Made by a program: the position numbers and the translations under genes. From contig JALLAZ010000861.1 in the NCBI GenBank assembly GCA_036939755.1, positions 1 through 11,565 on the forward strand: a DNA stretch of 11,565 nucleotides. The letters are read 5' to 3'. Of this stretch, positions 1 to 7,879 are shown in pieces. The notes under the pieces were generated by a model. It made no database searches, was not told the origin of the DNA, and saw only the letters and a program-made list of their open reading frames with translations. The DNA is from Stephanodiscus triporus. Lineage: Eukaryota > Bacillariophyta > Thalassiosirophyceae > Thalassiosirales > Thalassiosiraceae. Each line of letters starts with the position of its first letter. The first letter of the stretch is position 1.

Positions 1-102
1 GTTTGGTATAGCTTGGTATAGCTTGGTATAGCTTGGTATAGTTTGGTATAGCTTGATAGCTTGGTATACTAGCTTGGTATAGGACTGGTCAGTTTGGTAT
101 AG
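1..102. repeat. 10-bp tandem repeat, GYTTGGTATA
   Basis: Five uninterrupted copies of GYTTGGTATA fill bases 1-50 (copies alternate C or T at the second position). They are followed by degenerate copies at about 51-68, 69-82 and 91-102, separated by short insertions. The array begins at the window edge, so its true length is unknown. The unit is too short and lacks the spacers needed for a CRISPR array; it is a simple minisatellite. The decay toward the right suggests the older edge of a larger array. Confidence 0.9.
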
Positions 103-585
103 GATGGCAAAGATCGGAGGGACATTTGAATGGTCACAGAATGTAAAAGAATGTTCCACATGACTGAAACATGTGTCTGATCATTGCCGATCTTTTCACG
201 CCAAAAAAAAATCACTGTAGCAATACAACTTCCCCCCCCTTTTTCCCCCAATCGAGTGTCTTCCTCACCACCGCCAAAGTGTCAAGATCACTAAACACAT
301 CTTGCAACTTTCGCTCTTTGCTGTTCCCATTATTGGCATCATCTTCTGATTTGAGATGATGACCATTAGTTAGGCAATTCAAGAACTGAGTTAAATGTTT
401 CTTACTAAATATTATTCATCCCCTAGAGCTACACTTTCTGTTACTTGGAAGAGATTTGATCAAATATGTCCACTGGCGCCGGTGTACGTTTCCGAACGTC
501 TCACACAACAGTTTGGTGCGCCAGACATCAATATTCGATATCTCCATTACATTAATCACACAGAATTTCATCAACCACCGAAGAC
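103..585. other. Intergenic DNA, no gene seen
   Basis: This stretch lies between the tandem repeat and the stop codon of the repeat-protein gene. Short open frames exist on both strands but have no recognisable motif and no coding-like composition. It holds an A9 run near 193, a C8 run at 232-239, and a hairpin with 8-bp arms (337-344 with 354-361, loop of 9). The right part presumably contains the 3' untranslated region of the neighbouring minus-strand gene. Confidence 0.6.
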
Positions 586-2172
586 TTATTCAGCAACTTG
601 AATTCTTTCGCTCAGTCCAGGGGTGAAATGAAGCATGGCAACGGGAATCGGCTCCAATCCATCGGAAACCGACGCCATTTTCTTCAGTTTCTCCTCCCGA
701 GCCGCTTGGGTAAACACTTGGATGGCCATCGGCAAGTATTCAGTCTCCTGTGCCTCTTTGACACTGCTGGCCTTCTTCTCGGCGTCCAACTTAGCGAAGT
801 AGGCGGTGGCGACGGGCATGCTCTCAATGTCCAAGCTGCGCGTGCGCTGTGACTTCTTCTTGCCCAGATCGGTGAAGTGGGCAGTGGCGAGGGGCATATT
901 GCTCTCGATGAGCATCCTGGCCTCCAATGCCTTGGCCTCCTTCTCTTCCTTGTAGAGTTTTACGAAGTAATCCATTGGGACGGGCTCCGGGCTTACATAA
1001 CTGCCGACTTGAACCGGTCTTCTCTTTCTTGCCTCTTCCATCCTCGCCGCACGCTCGTTGAAGTGCTGCGTCGCCACGCTGGCCGGGGCGGGGTTCTCCC
1101 TGAGCTCGCGGAGCATCAGGTCGCGCTTGGACTTTTCCTCCTTCGCCTTGTTCGTGAAGTACTCGATGGCGGCTTCGCGGGGCTCCTCGGCCTCACGCAT
1201 TAGCTGGAGCTTGCGCTCCTCCGCGATCCTCGTGAAATACTCCTGCGCGACCGGGGCGGGAGGGGGGTTGTCGATCATATCCTGGATCTCCGCGGCCTTC
1301 CTCGCCTTCATCTCGCGATCCTTCATCGTGAAGTACTCCTGACCGGGAGGCATGGGGGGGGGATTCGCCCTCAACTCGGCGATCTCGGCGCGCTTCGCCG
1401 ACGCGACCTCGCGCTGGGCGAGCGTAAAGTACGCGATCGCCGCGGGCATGAGCTCGACCTCGCCTCCTTTGGCCCCCGCCGACATCTTCCCCTCGGAGGC
1501 GAGCTTGTTGAAGTACTTAGTCGCGGCAGGCATCGACTCCTCGCTCAGCTCACGCATCAAGGCAGCGTGCTTCGATGCGTTATCCTCGGCAAGTTTCGTG
1601 AAGTACGTGACGGCGATCGGCCTGACGCTCTCGGACAGCTCGCGAAGAGCCTTGTTCCTGGCCTCCACCTCCTTCTGGCCCTCGACGACGAAGTAGTCGA
1701 TGGGCAAGGCGAGGTTCTTGTCGAGCGACGACGGCTTAGGTGGCTTGGACTTCTCGCGCTTGCCACGACGAGCGGGGGTAGCTTCGGCAGGACGAGGGGG
1801 GGGGACATCGCCCCCGTTAAGGTAAGCGAGGAAATCGTCGATCGAATCCTCACTCTTCCCGGACACCTCAGTTTCCTTGCTGACAACAGATCCCTCTCCG
1901 GCTGAAGTCTTGAGGTGAGCGAGGAAATCGTCGATCGAATCCTCACTCACCTCAGTTTCCTTTGTCGGGGTGGGATTCTCGAGGAAGGAGAGGAATTTGT
2001 CGAAGTCACCGTCGCCCTTCGTCGAAAGTTGCTTGGTACGGAAAGGGAGAGCGGGGACGTCGACATCGCGTGTCGTCTTGCGTACGTTCTTGGTAGTAGG
2101 GGTCTCGAGGAAGGTGAGGAATTCGTCGAATTCATCGTCACCAATAGCGGCCACCGAATGAGGACTCATCAT
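586..2172 (-). CDS. 528-aa protein with thirteen ~30-residue P-x-A-x-x-YF repeats
   Basis: I do not recognise this family. Residues 15-115 carry four copies of an acidic motif, [FI]D[DEK]FLxxL (at 15, 57, 80 and 111). Residues 123-150 are rich in Pro, Lys and Arg. Residues 155-520 hold about thirteen repeats with a core of P-x-A-x-x-[YH]F-[TNV]-K followed by a charged, probably helical stretch (KExxxxR). The YF or HF pairs lie at about 160, 190, 220, 248, 280, 312, 338, 370, 402, 432, 458, 486 and 515, so the period is 26-32 residues. No membrane segment or signal peptide is visible. I start at the ATGATG at 2172-2167: the open frame continues to 2352, but residues there are AT-rich and non-coding in character, and the sequence ATTACAG just upstream resembles a 3' splice site, so an upstream exon is possible. 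A multivalent scaffold or filament role would fit, but that is inference. Confidence 0.85.
   Translation of the reverse strand: MMSPHSVAAIGDDEFDEFLTFLETPTTKNVRKTTRDVDVPALPFRTKQLSTKGDGDFDKFLSFLENPTPTKETEVSEDSIDDFLAHLKTSAGEGSVVSKETEVSGKSEDSIDDFLAYLNGGDVPPPRPAEATPARRGKREKSKPPKPSSLDKNLALPIDYFVVEGQKEVEARNKALRELSESVRPIAVTYFTKLAEDNASKHAALMRELSEESMPAATKYFNKLASEGKMSAGAKGGEVELMPAAIAYFTLAQREVASAKRAEIAELRANPPPMPPGQEYFTMKDREMKARKAAEIQDMIDNPPPAPVAQEYFTRIAEERKLQLMREAEEPREAAIEYFTNKAKEEKSKRDLMLRELRENPAPASVATQHFNERAARMEEARKRRPVQVGSYVSPEPVPMDYFVKLYKEEKEAKALEARMLIESNMPLATAHFTDLGKKKSQRTRSLDIESMPVATAYFAKLDAEKKASSVKEAQETEYLPMAIQVFTQAAREEKLKKMASVSDGLEPIPVAMLHFTPGLSERIQVAE
1826..1962. repeat. Recent internal duplication inside the repeat-protein gene
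   Basis: A 30-nt stretch is identical at 1826-1855 and 1919-1948, exactly 93 nt apart (31 codons). A second shared block, ACCTCAGTTTCCTT, lies at 1865-1878 and 1949-1962; one copy has lost 9 nt between the blocks. In the protein this gives two near-identical modules with the core SEDSIDDFLA (around residues 77-86 and 108-117 from the chosen start). The near-perfect DNA identity indicates a recent in-frame duplication. Confidence 0.9.
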
Positions 2173-2400
2173 CGTCTGTAATATCTTTATGATATTTATT
2201 GTGAGATCTTCTGTTTTGCTGGGGGGGGGTGAAGAGAGAGACATGAAGTGGCATGAATAATTGGATATGATCGTGGGTGGCGTTAGAACCCAGAAAAATT
2301 CTTTCGAAAAAAAATGCGTGGCATTCACGTAGGAATTGGAACGATGTACCAAACCTATTTAAGGTTGAGACCGCCAAATTTGGTGGGTTTTCGTAGAGAG
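2173..2400 (-). promoter_or_regulatory. Probable leader and promoter of the repeat-protein gene
   Basis: Upstream of the chosen start the minus strand reads through a C9 tract (G9 at 2221-2229 on the plus strand) and an AT-rich run ending in ATTACAG, a plausible 3' splice acceptor for a leader intron. A TATA-like, nearly symmetric element, CCTTAAATAGG, lies at 2354-2364 (read on the minus strand), about 180 nt before the ATG. TTTGGCGG, which resembles an E2F half-site, lies at about 2374-2381. These are short-motif matches only. Confidence 0.3.
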
Positions 2401-2471
2401 TGTACGAGTCCTATTTACAGTACGATAATACAGAGTGTTACTCTACGTGTTATGACGGTAAGAACAATAAA

Positions 2472-2498
2472 GAGGGAAATAACTCAGTTATTTCCCTC
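2472..2498. repeat. 27-bp palindrome, 13-bp arms
   Basis: GAGGGAAATAACT at 2472-2484 is the perfect reverse complement of 2486-2498, with a single C between them. It lies about 300 bp upstream of the repeat-protein start and 9 bp from a second palindrome. It could be a dimeric protein-binding site, a cruciform-forming element or the remnant of a small inverted-repeat element; the sequence alone does not decide. Confidence 0.9.
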
Positions 2499-2506
2499 GA
2501 AGGGAA

Positions 2507-2520
2507 ATATCAATTGATAT
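2507..2520. repeat. 14-bp perfect palindrome ATATCAATTGATAT
   Basis: The 14 bases are identical to their reverse complement. The site follows the 27-bp palindrome at 2472-2498 by eight bases and shares an upstream GGGAAAT with it. No function can be assigned. Confidence 0.85.
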
Positions 2521-4131
2521 GGAAACCATAGTAGCCGTTAGAATATCTTACTCGCCGACGACGACGATCGCTTGGTCGATCATTGTCATGGCATGTGCCT
2601 CCTCTATTTTCCATCAGAGCCTAGTCCTTGTCCTGTTCAGGCCATCGAATTAGGCTTTAGGAAATCTTGCGGTGAGTGGGCGCAAAGTGCCATTGGTCCC
2701 CAATTATCGTACTCAACATCTTTAGAGAGACTGCGAGCAGCGAGCACCCTGCACGAAAATGTCCTGTGAAGAAGAATATAATCAAATATACCATCTTTCG
2801 ACCGAGCTGGAGCTTAACACGCTCTCTGAGCGACCAATATTATTCCCAACATGTTCTGAGGACTGGACGCGCCATCTCTCTCTCTCTTGACTACTTATTA
2901 TTTGCTTCATGTACCATATGATACCCTTGATTCAATTAGAATTTGATAACATTGAATTTCATCTCGAACTGTAATAACACTCGTGCGCGCAGAGTACTCA
3001 AACGCTTGGCACACTCCGAATCAATCGAGAGTTCGTTAGTTTGGGGGGGCAAAATATGAACTATCCTCAAGTGAAATTGTGGGGCTGTTCAATTTGCGAT
3101 GGATCCCAGTGAGTAATTGCTTTGTGCCTAAATCGATCAATACCAACATACAGAGGAGATGATGAATGCATTCATGAGTCCAATTGCTATCTGAAATTAG
3201 AATGTGGAAAAATTGAATTCACAACTAGCCTGATCCTTTAGTTTGCTACGCCGTTGTGACCCCCCCCCCCCATGTGCGTTTGCCCATATTGCCCTTCTCA
3301 CTTTTTTTTTTCGACTAAACTTTTTGAATGGACTTTCTGCACTCTAAAATCACCTATAGTACAATATGAAGCTGTGTCTTCAACATTTTAGTCCTGCAAA
3401 ATCGGTGTGTTACATCAGCTTTTTGAATAGTGGACGATCGACAATCATGAATGCAACATAATTACCAAATACGTGAAGGTCCCAATGGATACCAAGAATG
3501 ATAGCTCATGCTGGAGGAAATATTGTCCGCACAAGCTCATTGGACGATTGTGAGCACGTCGCTCATGGATTCTTGTGGTGAGCACGTCACTATAATAGAC
3601 TGGGCAGCGAATGGGGAAGACCAACAGAAACATCATGCTTCCAGTGGCGAGTTCCAGCAATAAGCTGTATCCTTCCAAGGGGGGATTTTCATCTTGGTAT
3701 GAGACTAGCATTTCATAAATCGCATCATAACGAAACTCGTGTTCTATCGTACGAGACTAGTTTATCATTATTTCGCCACTCCCTCTCTCCCCAGAATTTT
3801 ACATTCAATGCTCTTGTGGTTGTTATCATACACCCCACAAACAAATATGACCACATCTAATTGGATAACTCGTCGGAAGGAACCCTCAAAAAAATTTCCT
3901 CGAGAGGGTTAGGTTCAGTCCGACAGTCGAATCACGTAGGTTGGATTTCATATCTGGCCCAAGGATGCCCTCCGTCCATCAAAGATGAATGATTCAAATA
4001 ACGTGGATTGTTTGACACTTCTTCCAAAAATTTATTCCATGCATTGTCAATCTATCAGATCAAGTCATCGATCGAGGCTTGAAGAAGTACAACCTCCCGA
4101 GAGAACTCACATCGCATACCGGACTGGCATT
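2521..4131. other. 1.6-kb intergenic region without a convincing gene
   Basis: AT-richer DNA with only short random open frames on both strands; the longest (3445-3711 minus, 88 codons) has no motif and no codon bias. Visible structure: a G7 tract at 3043-3049, a C12 tract at 3260-3271, a T10 run near 3302, a direct repeat GTGAGCACGTCRCT at 3550-3563 and 3578-3591 (13 of 14 bases), and GTAYGAGACTAG-like copies near 3700 and 3750. I found no tRNA or other RNA gene by eye. It could hold promoters, a non-coding RNA or decayed mobile DNA. Confidence 0.55.
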
Positions 4132-4617
4132 TCACCCCTCCCTCAAAGATTTTTGATGTAAAAGATCGCACAGGGCCCGGAACCTCTTTTTTCTGGACAG
4201 ATTTTTCTCCCCCCCGACATCGTCGTCCCGCCACTCCTCCTTCCCCGCCACCACCGCGACGGCCATCGAACCGTGGCGCGTTTCCGTATCCCCCACCCCG
4301 CTCTTTCTCTTTCTGCCACCGCAGCCACCAACGGCGGAAACAGCTCGACAGTCCTTCCTGCTGCTATTATTCCTCGATCGGCGCATGGCGTCCTCCCTCC
4401 ACTTTTGCACGTTCAGGAATTCCCGAACGTCCCATATCACCACGGTCTCGCCGAAGTAATGCAAGTTCGGATCGTGGAATATGCCGGGGGCGACCTTGGA
4501 GGCGCGCTTTGCAGACGCCGCGCGGGTTATCTCGTCGGTGCCCTCCAGAATGGATTTGTTCCGTCGGCGGAGGCGCTCTGACGCATCATTGGCGACCTTG
4601 TCGCCCTCCGTCATCAT
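4132..4617 (-). CDS. Hypothetical basic protein, 161 aa
   Basis: An open frame of 161 codons, clearly more GC-rich than its flanks, with tandem ATG codons at 4617-4612. The first half has the most structured-looking segment, with HYFGETVVIWDVREFL at about residues 53-68. The second half is rich in Arg, Lys, Gly and Ser, with basic clusters (GGRKRKSG and SRKKRFR) that could act as nuclear localisation signals. No domain is recognised. A C7 tract at 4209-4215 lies in the coding sequence. It is divergent from the sulfotransferase-like gene, separated by 238 bp. The gene is plausible from composition only; it could also be one exon of a longer gene. Confidence 0.5.
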   Translation of the reverse strand: MMTEGDKVANDASERLRRRNKSILEGTDEITRAASAKRASKVAPGIFHDPNLHYFGETVVIWDVREFLNVQKWREDAMRRSRNNSSRKDCRAVSAVGGCGGRKRKSGVGDTETRHGSMAVAVVAGKEEWRDDDVGGEKNLSRKKRFRALCDLLHQKSLREG

Positions 4618-4855
4618 CTCGTCGTTAACTTTAAAACCAAGTTCAAGTGTAAGGTATCGTAAACGTAGGTATGGTACCTATCTACCATACGATGCTCACT
4701 ATCTATTCATAGTAAGAGTACGTACTTATATGGTATCTACTTAGATAGAAAACTTCGTAAAAAGAGATGGAGCCCGCCATCGGCCGGCCTCACAGTTTAG
4801 TATTGTTTCTCTCTGTCCTGAGAGCAGCCGGCCCGAAGGCCCGTCTTGGCAGACA
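4618..4855. promoter_or_regulatory. Divergent intergenic region with hairpin
   Basis: This 238-bp segment separates two divergent genes and should hold both promoters. It contains a perfect inverted repeat, GTATGGTA (4669-4676) with TACCATAC (4683-4690), loop of 6. Several TATCTA motifs follow (near 4679, 4702 and 4736). No certain TATA box or transcription start can be called. Confidence 0.35.
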
Positions 4856-6100
4856 ATGGAAGTCGCCTCAACTCTGGACGCACACATAGACGATTGTAGA
4901 TCAATCCGCCGCCCCAATTCCATTCTCGTACTGCTACCAGCAATTATCGCGGTGGGATCGACTTTATTTTTTGTCACTACCCACCCAACATCGTACAGAA
5001 GACAGAAGGATACCCATCGCCAGCTGTCATCGCTCTTCCGAGGCCCATCCGTCGAGAACGATAATCTGCTCTTGTCCCGATACGCCGATCCCAAATCCGT
5101 CGTCCTCCGCTCTTCCACCTCCAATGCGAATGATGCAGATGACGGCGTTCTGCACAGGAGGACGAATTGCCAAATCATATACGTCCTCGGGGTGGAGGGC
5201 TCGATCCATCACGGCTTCATGCCAGTCATCAAATCGCTCGCGGAACGGCAGCTCGATCCCCTCACCGGCACGCAGTACCACGTGGTGAAGGGACACGACG
5301 ACCTCCGCGCTGCCATCTTCCAGTCAAGCGCTTGTAGCCGCGAAGAGAAGGACGAGGGCCCATGCGTCAAGGGCGACTTGCTCATGAGCGATCCGGGCTT
5401 CGTTCTGGCCACGTTGGATAAGATCTGTCCCAATCCGACGGAGGTTTGGAGGAAACACGTCATCATTGAGGGGAATTCGTTCCCGTCCGGGAGGGAGAAA
5501 GAAAAATACCTGGTAACGCGTCAAAGGGATTGGCCCGGGATGACTCCCGAACAAATCTCCACGTCGGAGACTGCGTTGAACCATCCTACCAATCTGTACA
5601 AGTTTTTCGACTCGTTCAGCCCCTACGCCGATGTCAGGTTCGTGGTGCTGCATCGTCCGTACCTGGAAATGATCGCGAGTCATCCGAATTTCGATGGTGG
5701 ACCAGAGAAGCACTCCGTAGTGATTAGCGGATTCATAATCCTGCTGAGCCGATTTTTGATGAGTCACATGTACTCTCCCGCTTGGTACGGGGGCGCGCCG
5801 TTGTGGACGATCGTGTGCGCCGATCGACTGACCTCGAAGAGCTTTCAAAACGAAAATCAATTATCAGAGTCCAGGGAGAGGGTATTGGGTTACCTAGCGA
5901 ACTTTTTGGGATGGCCGGAATCTTCCTGTCCCGAGTGTTTCGACGAATGGGTGGAAAGCACGAAGAAGTTATCCCCGCTAGAAAGGCTCGGCGAGGAAGC
6001 TACGGGCAAATTATTGGATCATGCCAGATTGCTGGAGTCGATATGGCCCCCCCGGAGACTGGAGGATGGATTGCCCCAGCAGCAGTGTGGACTTCTGTAA
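4856..6100 (+). CDS. Type II membrane protein, sulfotransferase-like
   Basis: 414 residues with no intron evident. A short cytoplasmic N-terminus is followed by one hydrophobic signal-anchor at about residues 22-42, a variable stem (43-104) and a globular luminal domain. IIYVLGVEGSIHHGF (107-121) is placed like the 5'-phosphosulfate loop of PAPS sulfotransferases, where a strand leads into a G-x-x-x-S/T turn and helix. RFVVLHRPYLEMIASH (261-276) resembles the 3'-phosphate motif (strand, then R-x-P, then a helix with a conserved Ser). This architecture is typical of Golgi carbohydrate sulfotransferases, and I infer that role. The HH in the first loop is unusual, so a related nucleotide-binding transferase is possible. 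The start ATG at 4856 has a good context (ACAATGG). Confidence 0.8.
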   Translation: MEVASTLDAHIDDCRSIRRPNSILVLLPAIIAVGSTLFFVTTHPTSYRRQKDTHRQLSSLFRGPSVENDNLLLSRYADPKSVVLRSSTSNANDADDGVLHRRTNCQIIYVLGVEGSIHHGFMPVIKSLAERQLDPLTGTQYHVVKGHDDLRAAIFQSSACSREEKDEGPCVKGDLLMSDPGFVLATLDKICPNPTEVWRKHVIIEGNSFPSGREKEKYLVTRQRDWPGMTPEQISTSETALNHPTNLYKFFDSFSPYADVRFVVLHRPYLEMIASHPNFDGGPEKHSVVISGFIILLSRFLMSHMYSPAWYGGAPLWTIVCADRLTSKSFQNENQLSESRERVLGYLANFLGWPESSCPECFDEWVESTKKLSPLERLGEEATGKLLDHARLLESIWPPRRLEDGLPQQQCGLL

Positions 6101-6440
6101 GGTGGTGATCAAAATCGTGACTTAGCCGAGTTAGTAAGTTTTTCTCATGCTGAAAACGAAACACCATCACCGGTCCAGTATCTATCTGTCTGACTGCTGC
6201 TTATAGCAAGGATAACTCTACCACAACATGTAAAAGTCATGTTTCATTATGTATTATTATCGTCTAGTCCTATCAAACGAAAAAAATTGAAGGCACTCGG
6301 TCAATCGATGTGGCGTGTCGCCACTTTTGAGTGTTATTGTTCCATTTCGGCAACTGGTCTTTAACTTGCCTGGTAACATAAAGAAATTTCAGCTTTCATT
6401 CAATTTCCCTATCTTCCTTTCATCCTCCGACCTAGAATCT
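6101..6440. other. Convergent intergenic region (two 3' UTRs)
   Basis: This 340-bp AT-richer stretch lies between two convergent genes and should contain the 3' untranslated regions of both. I see no gene, no long repeat and no strong hairpin in it. Confidence 0.6.
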
Positions 6441-7193
6441 TTACAACTCATCATGCTTCCTGTCGCAGACGTAATCGATCACTTTCGGCAGAGTGCTCTG
6501 CAAGCTCTTGGCCGCCTTGCCCAAATTCTCCAAGAACTCCTCGTGCGACGGCTTGTCCCCGTCGACTATGTCCGTGACCACCTTGACCCCGAAGTGGGGC
6601 GTGCTCCAAACCTCCGACGCCCAGGCTATTGCCGCCGCCTCCATATCCTTGACCGACGCGTCGTTCTGGAGCATGTGATGGGAGTCCAGCTCGTGAAAGT
6701 CGAGCGAATTCCCCGTGGAGCAGATGCCCAACTTGGCGTTGAGGTGGGACGCTAGCCTCTCCACCGACGTCGATTCGACCTTGCCGATGCCGTAGGACGT
6801 GAATCCGGGTATGGCGATGCGCCGGTCGTGATTGGCGACCGCGGTGGTGAGGAAGACGTCGCCGATCGCCGCGCCCTTGCGCCGGAAGCCGCCGCAGGTC
6901 CCGGCATTGATCAAAAGGTCGGCGGGATCCGTGTCGGACTTCAACTTTTGCAGCGCGAGGAACGTTGCGACGGCGGCGGGGACGGTCCCGACGTTGTCCA
7001 CGCCGGTGCCGTAGACGGTGTCGGCGCCGTTCGTTATCACGGTGAGGTTGCAGTTGTTGTGCTTGCCGCGGAATGCCCGGAAGGGCGTCTCGGATGGGAA
7101 GAAGGAGGTGTCGAGTTGCAGATTCAGGTGGTTGACGAAGGGGCTCGCCTCGGCCTCCATGGCGATGGCAACGACTACGTTGGAGATCAACAT
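6441..7193 (-). CDS. 5'-methylthioadenosine/S-adenosylhomocysteine nucleosidase, plant type
   Basis: This 250-residue enzyme hydrolyses the glycosidic bond of 5'-methylthioadenosine (and in some family members S-adenosylhomocysteine), releasing adenine and feeding the methionine salvage cycle. It matches the plant MTN group over its full length. The N-terminal strand with AMEAEA (11-16) holds the family Glu at 13. LINAGTCGGF (94-103) is the purine-nucleoside phosphorylase-fold glycine loop. NHDRRI (121-126), STGNS (159-163) and DMEAAA (183-188, ribose-binding Glu185) follow, and VVTDIVDGDKP (205-215) contains the catalytic Asp208. All key residues are present, so the enzyme should be active in the cytosol. 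ATG at 7193 gives the normal family N-terminus. It is transcribed divergently from selW. Confidence 0.95.
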   Translation of the reverse strand: MLISNVVVAIAMEAEASPFVNHLNLQLDTSFFPSETPFRAFRGKHNNCNLTVITNGADTVYGTGVDNVGTVPAAVATFLALQKLKSDTDPADLLINAGTCGGFRRKGAAIGDVFLTTAVANHDRRIAIPGFTSYGIGKVESTSVERLASHLNAKLGICSTGNSLDFHELDSHHMLQNDASVKDMEAAAIAWASEVWSTPHFGVKVVTDIVDGDKPSHEEFLENLGKAAKSLQSTLPKVIDYVCDRKHDEL

Positions 7194-7427
7194 ATTAGGA
7201 CATCACGTGTGTTGTGTGGTCGGGCTAAACCGGCCAAAAAAGAGAGCCACCCGCTAAACTTGCCAGTTGTGTAGTTCTGTGCACTTCGTGCGACTTCTTC
7301 TTTCCGTCCTCCTTCCCTTTCGCCATAATTGTTCGTCAATTCTCTGGGGGTGAGGAGAGGTCAATGAACGAGTCGCATCTTTTTCATCCACGAAATTTGA
7401 TACGCAACGACCGACAGTCCCCCGAAT
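7194..7427. promoter_or_regulatory. Bidirectional promoter between nucleosidase and selW
   Basis: A 234-bp gap separates two divergent start codons. A perfect CACGTG box (7204-7209), a core recognised by bHLH and bZIP factors, lies 10 bp upstream of the nucleosidase ATG. That is close enough to sit in its 5' leader or core promoter. No clear TATA box is seen. Sharing of regulation between the two genes is inferred from arrangement only. Confidence 0.4.
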
Positions 7428-7828
7428 ATGCCAGGCCGTCTCGATACCAAGGTGCTAACCATCGTCATCCAATATTGCGGCGGATGAGGGTACGGGCGCT
7501 ATTCTGTGAGTTGCTCGCTCGTCACCTCGGCTCGCACGAGCATTCCTTTTTCGTGTTTTATACTGAATCTTTAACGGATGATTTGCGCGGTGTTGCTTCG
7601 CCCCCGCGTATCCAGAGGGCGCTCAAGGATTTTCTCAATAGGGAATTCCGTGATCTGATACAGGTGAACGAACAGAGGGATCGGGGTATCACGGGCAACA
7701 TGGAGGTGATCATCCTAAACACGGGGAAGCTTATACATTCGAAGAGGCGAGGGCAGGGATTCGCCGATACGGCGAATGCGAGGCAGTCAATCGTGAAACA
7801 AATCAAGGAAGCATTGGAGGCGGTGTAA
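7428..7828 (+). CDS. selW: Selenoprotein W (Rdx family), two exons, UGA = selenocysteine
   Basis: A 96-residue thioredoxin-fold selenoprotein, probably a small cytosolic thiol redox protein. Exon 1 (7428-7505) encodes MPGRLDTKVLTIVIQYCGG, then TGA at 7485-7487 (residue 20), then GYGRYS. The CGGU motif sits where the family has CxxU. Exon 1 ends at the 5' splice site GTGAGT; the 110-nt intron (7506-7615) ends in TATCCAG; exon 2 (7616-7828) opens with RALKDFL and carries the family C-terminus GNMEV (53-57) and GKLIHSK (63-69), ending in TAA. Splicing is phase 0 and restores one frame, since the intron length is not a multiple of three. The length equals that of known SelW proteins. The longer open frame starting at 7364 is an artefact of reading through the intron. 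UGA as Trp or a disabling stop is unlikely, given its exact position. Confidence 0.93.
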
Positions 7829-7879
7829 CTGAGTTCGACAGGGAAAGAAGCTGCTGCAAATGGAATCGTTATTTTTAGT

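Noticed and set aside
1..102. CRISPR array
   Set aside because: The unit is only 10 bp with no spacers, and the window is eukaryotic.
598..2181. Several open frames of 60-130 codons on both strands inside the repeat-protein gene
   Set aside because: They mirror the repetitive GC-rich codons of the 528-aa frame and have no independent motif.
2173..2352. N-terminal extension of the repeat protein from ATG 2352
   Set aside because: The 60 extra residues are AT-rich, span a C9 tract and a splice-acceptor-like ATTACAG, and do not resemble the rest of the protein.
3445..3711. 88-codon minus-strand open frame
   Set aside because: No recognisable domain, AT-neutral composition like the flanking non-coding DNA, and it contains the direct repeats noted for that interval.
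3861..3945. tRNA-like GGTTCAGTCC box
   Set aside because: One base short of a B box, no acceptor stem and no convincing A box upstream.
7485..7487. TGA in selW as a tryptophan codon or an inactivating stop
   Set aside because: It falls exactly on the selenocysteine position of the CxxU motif, and the sequence on both sides is intact and conserved.
7364..7505. Long open frame start at ATG 7364 as the N-terminus of the SelW-like protein
   Set aside because: Its N-terminal part lacks any SelW similarity and is a different frame; the ATG at 7428 plus the intron 7506-7615 gives the conserved CxxU N-terminus and normal length.
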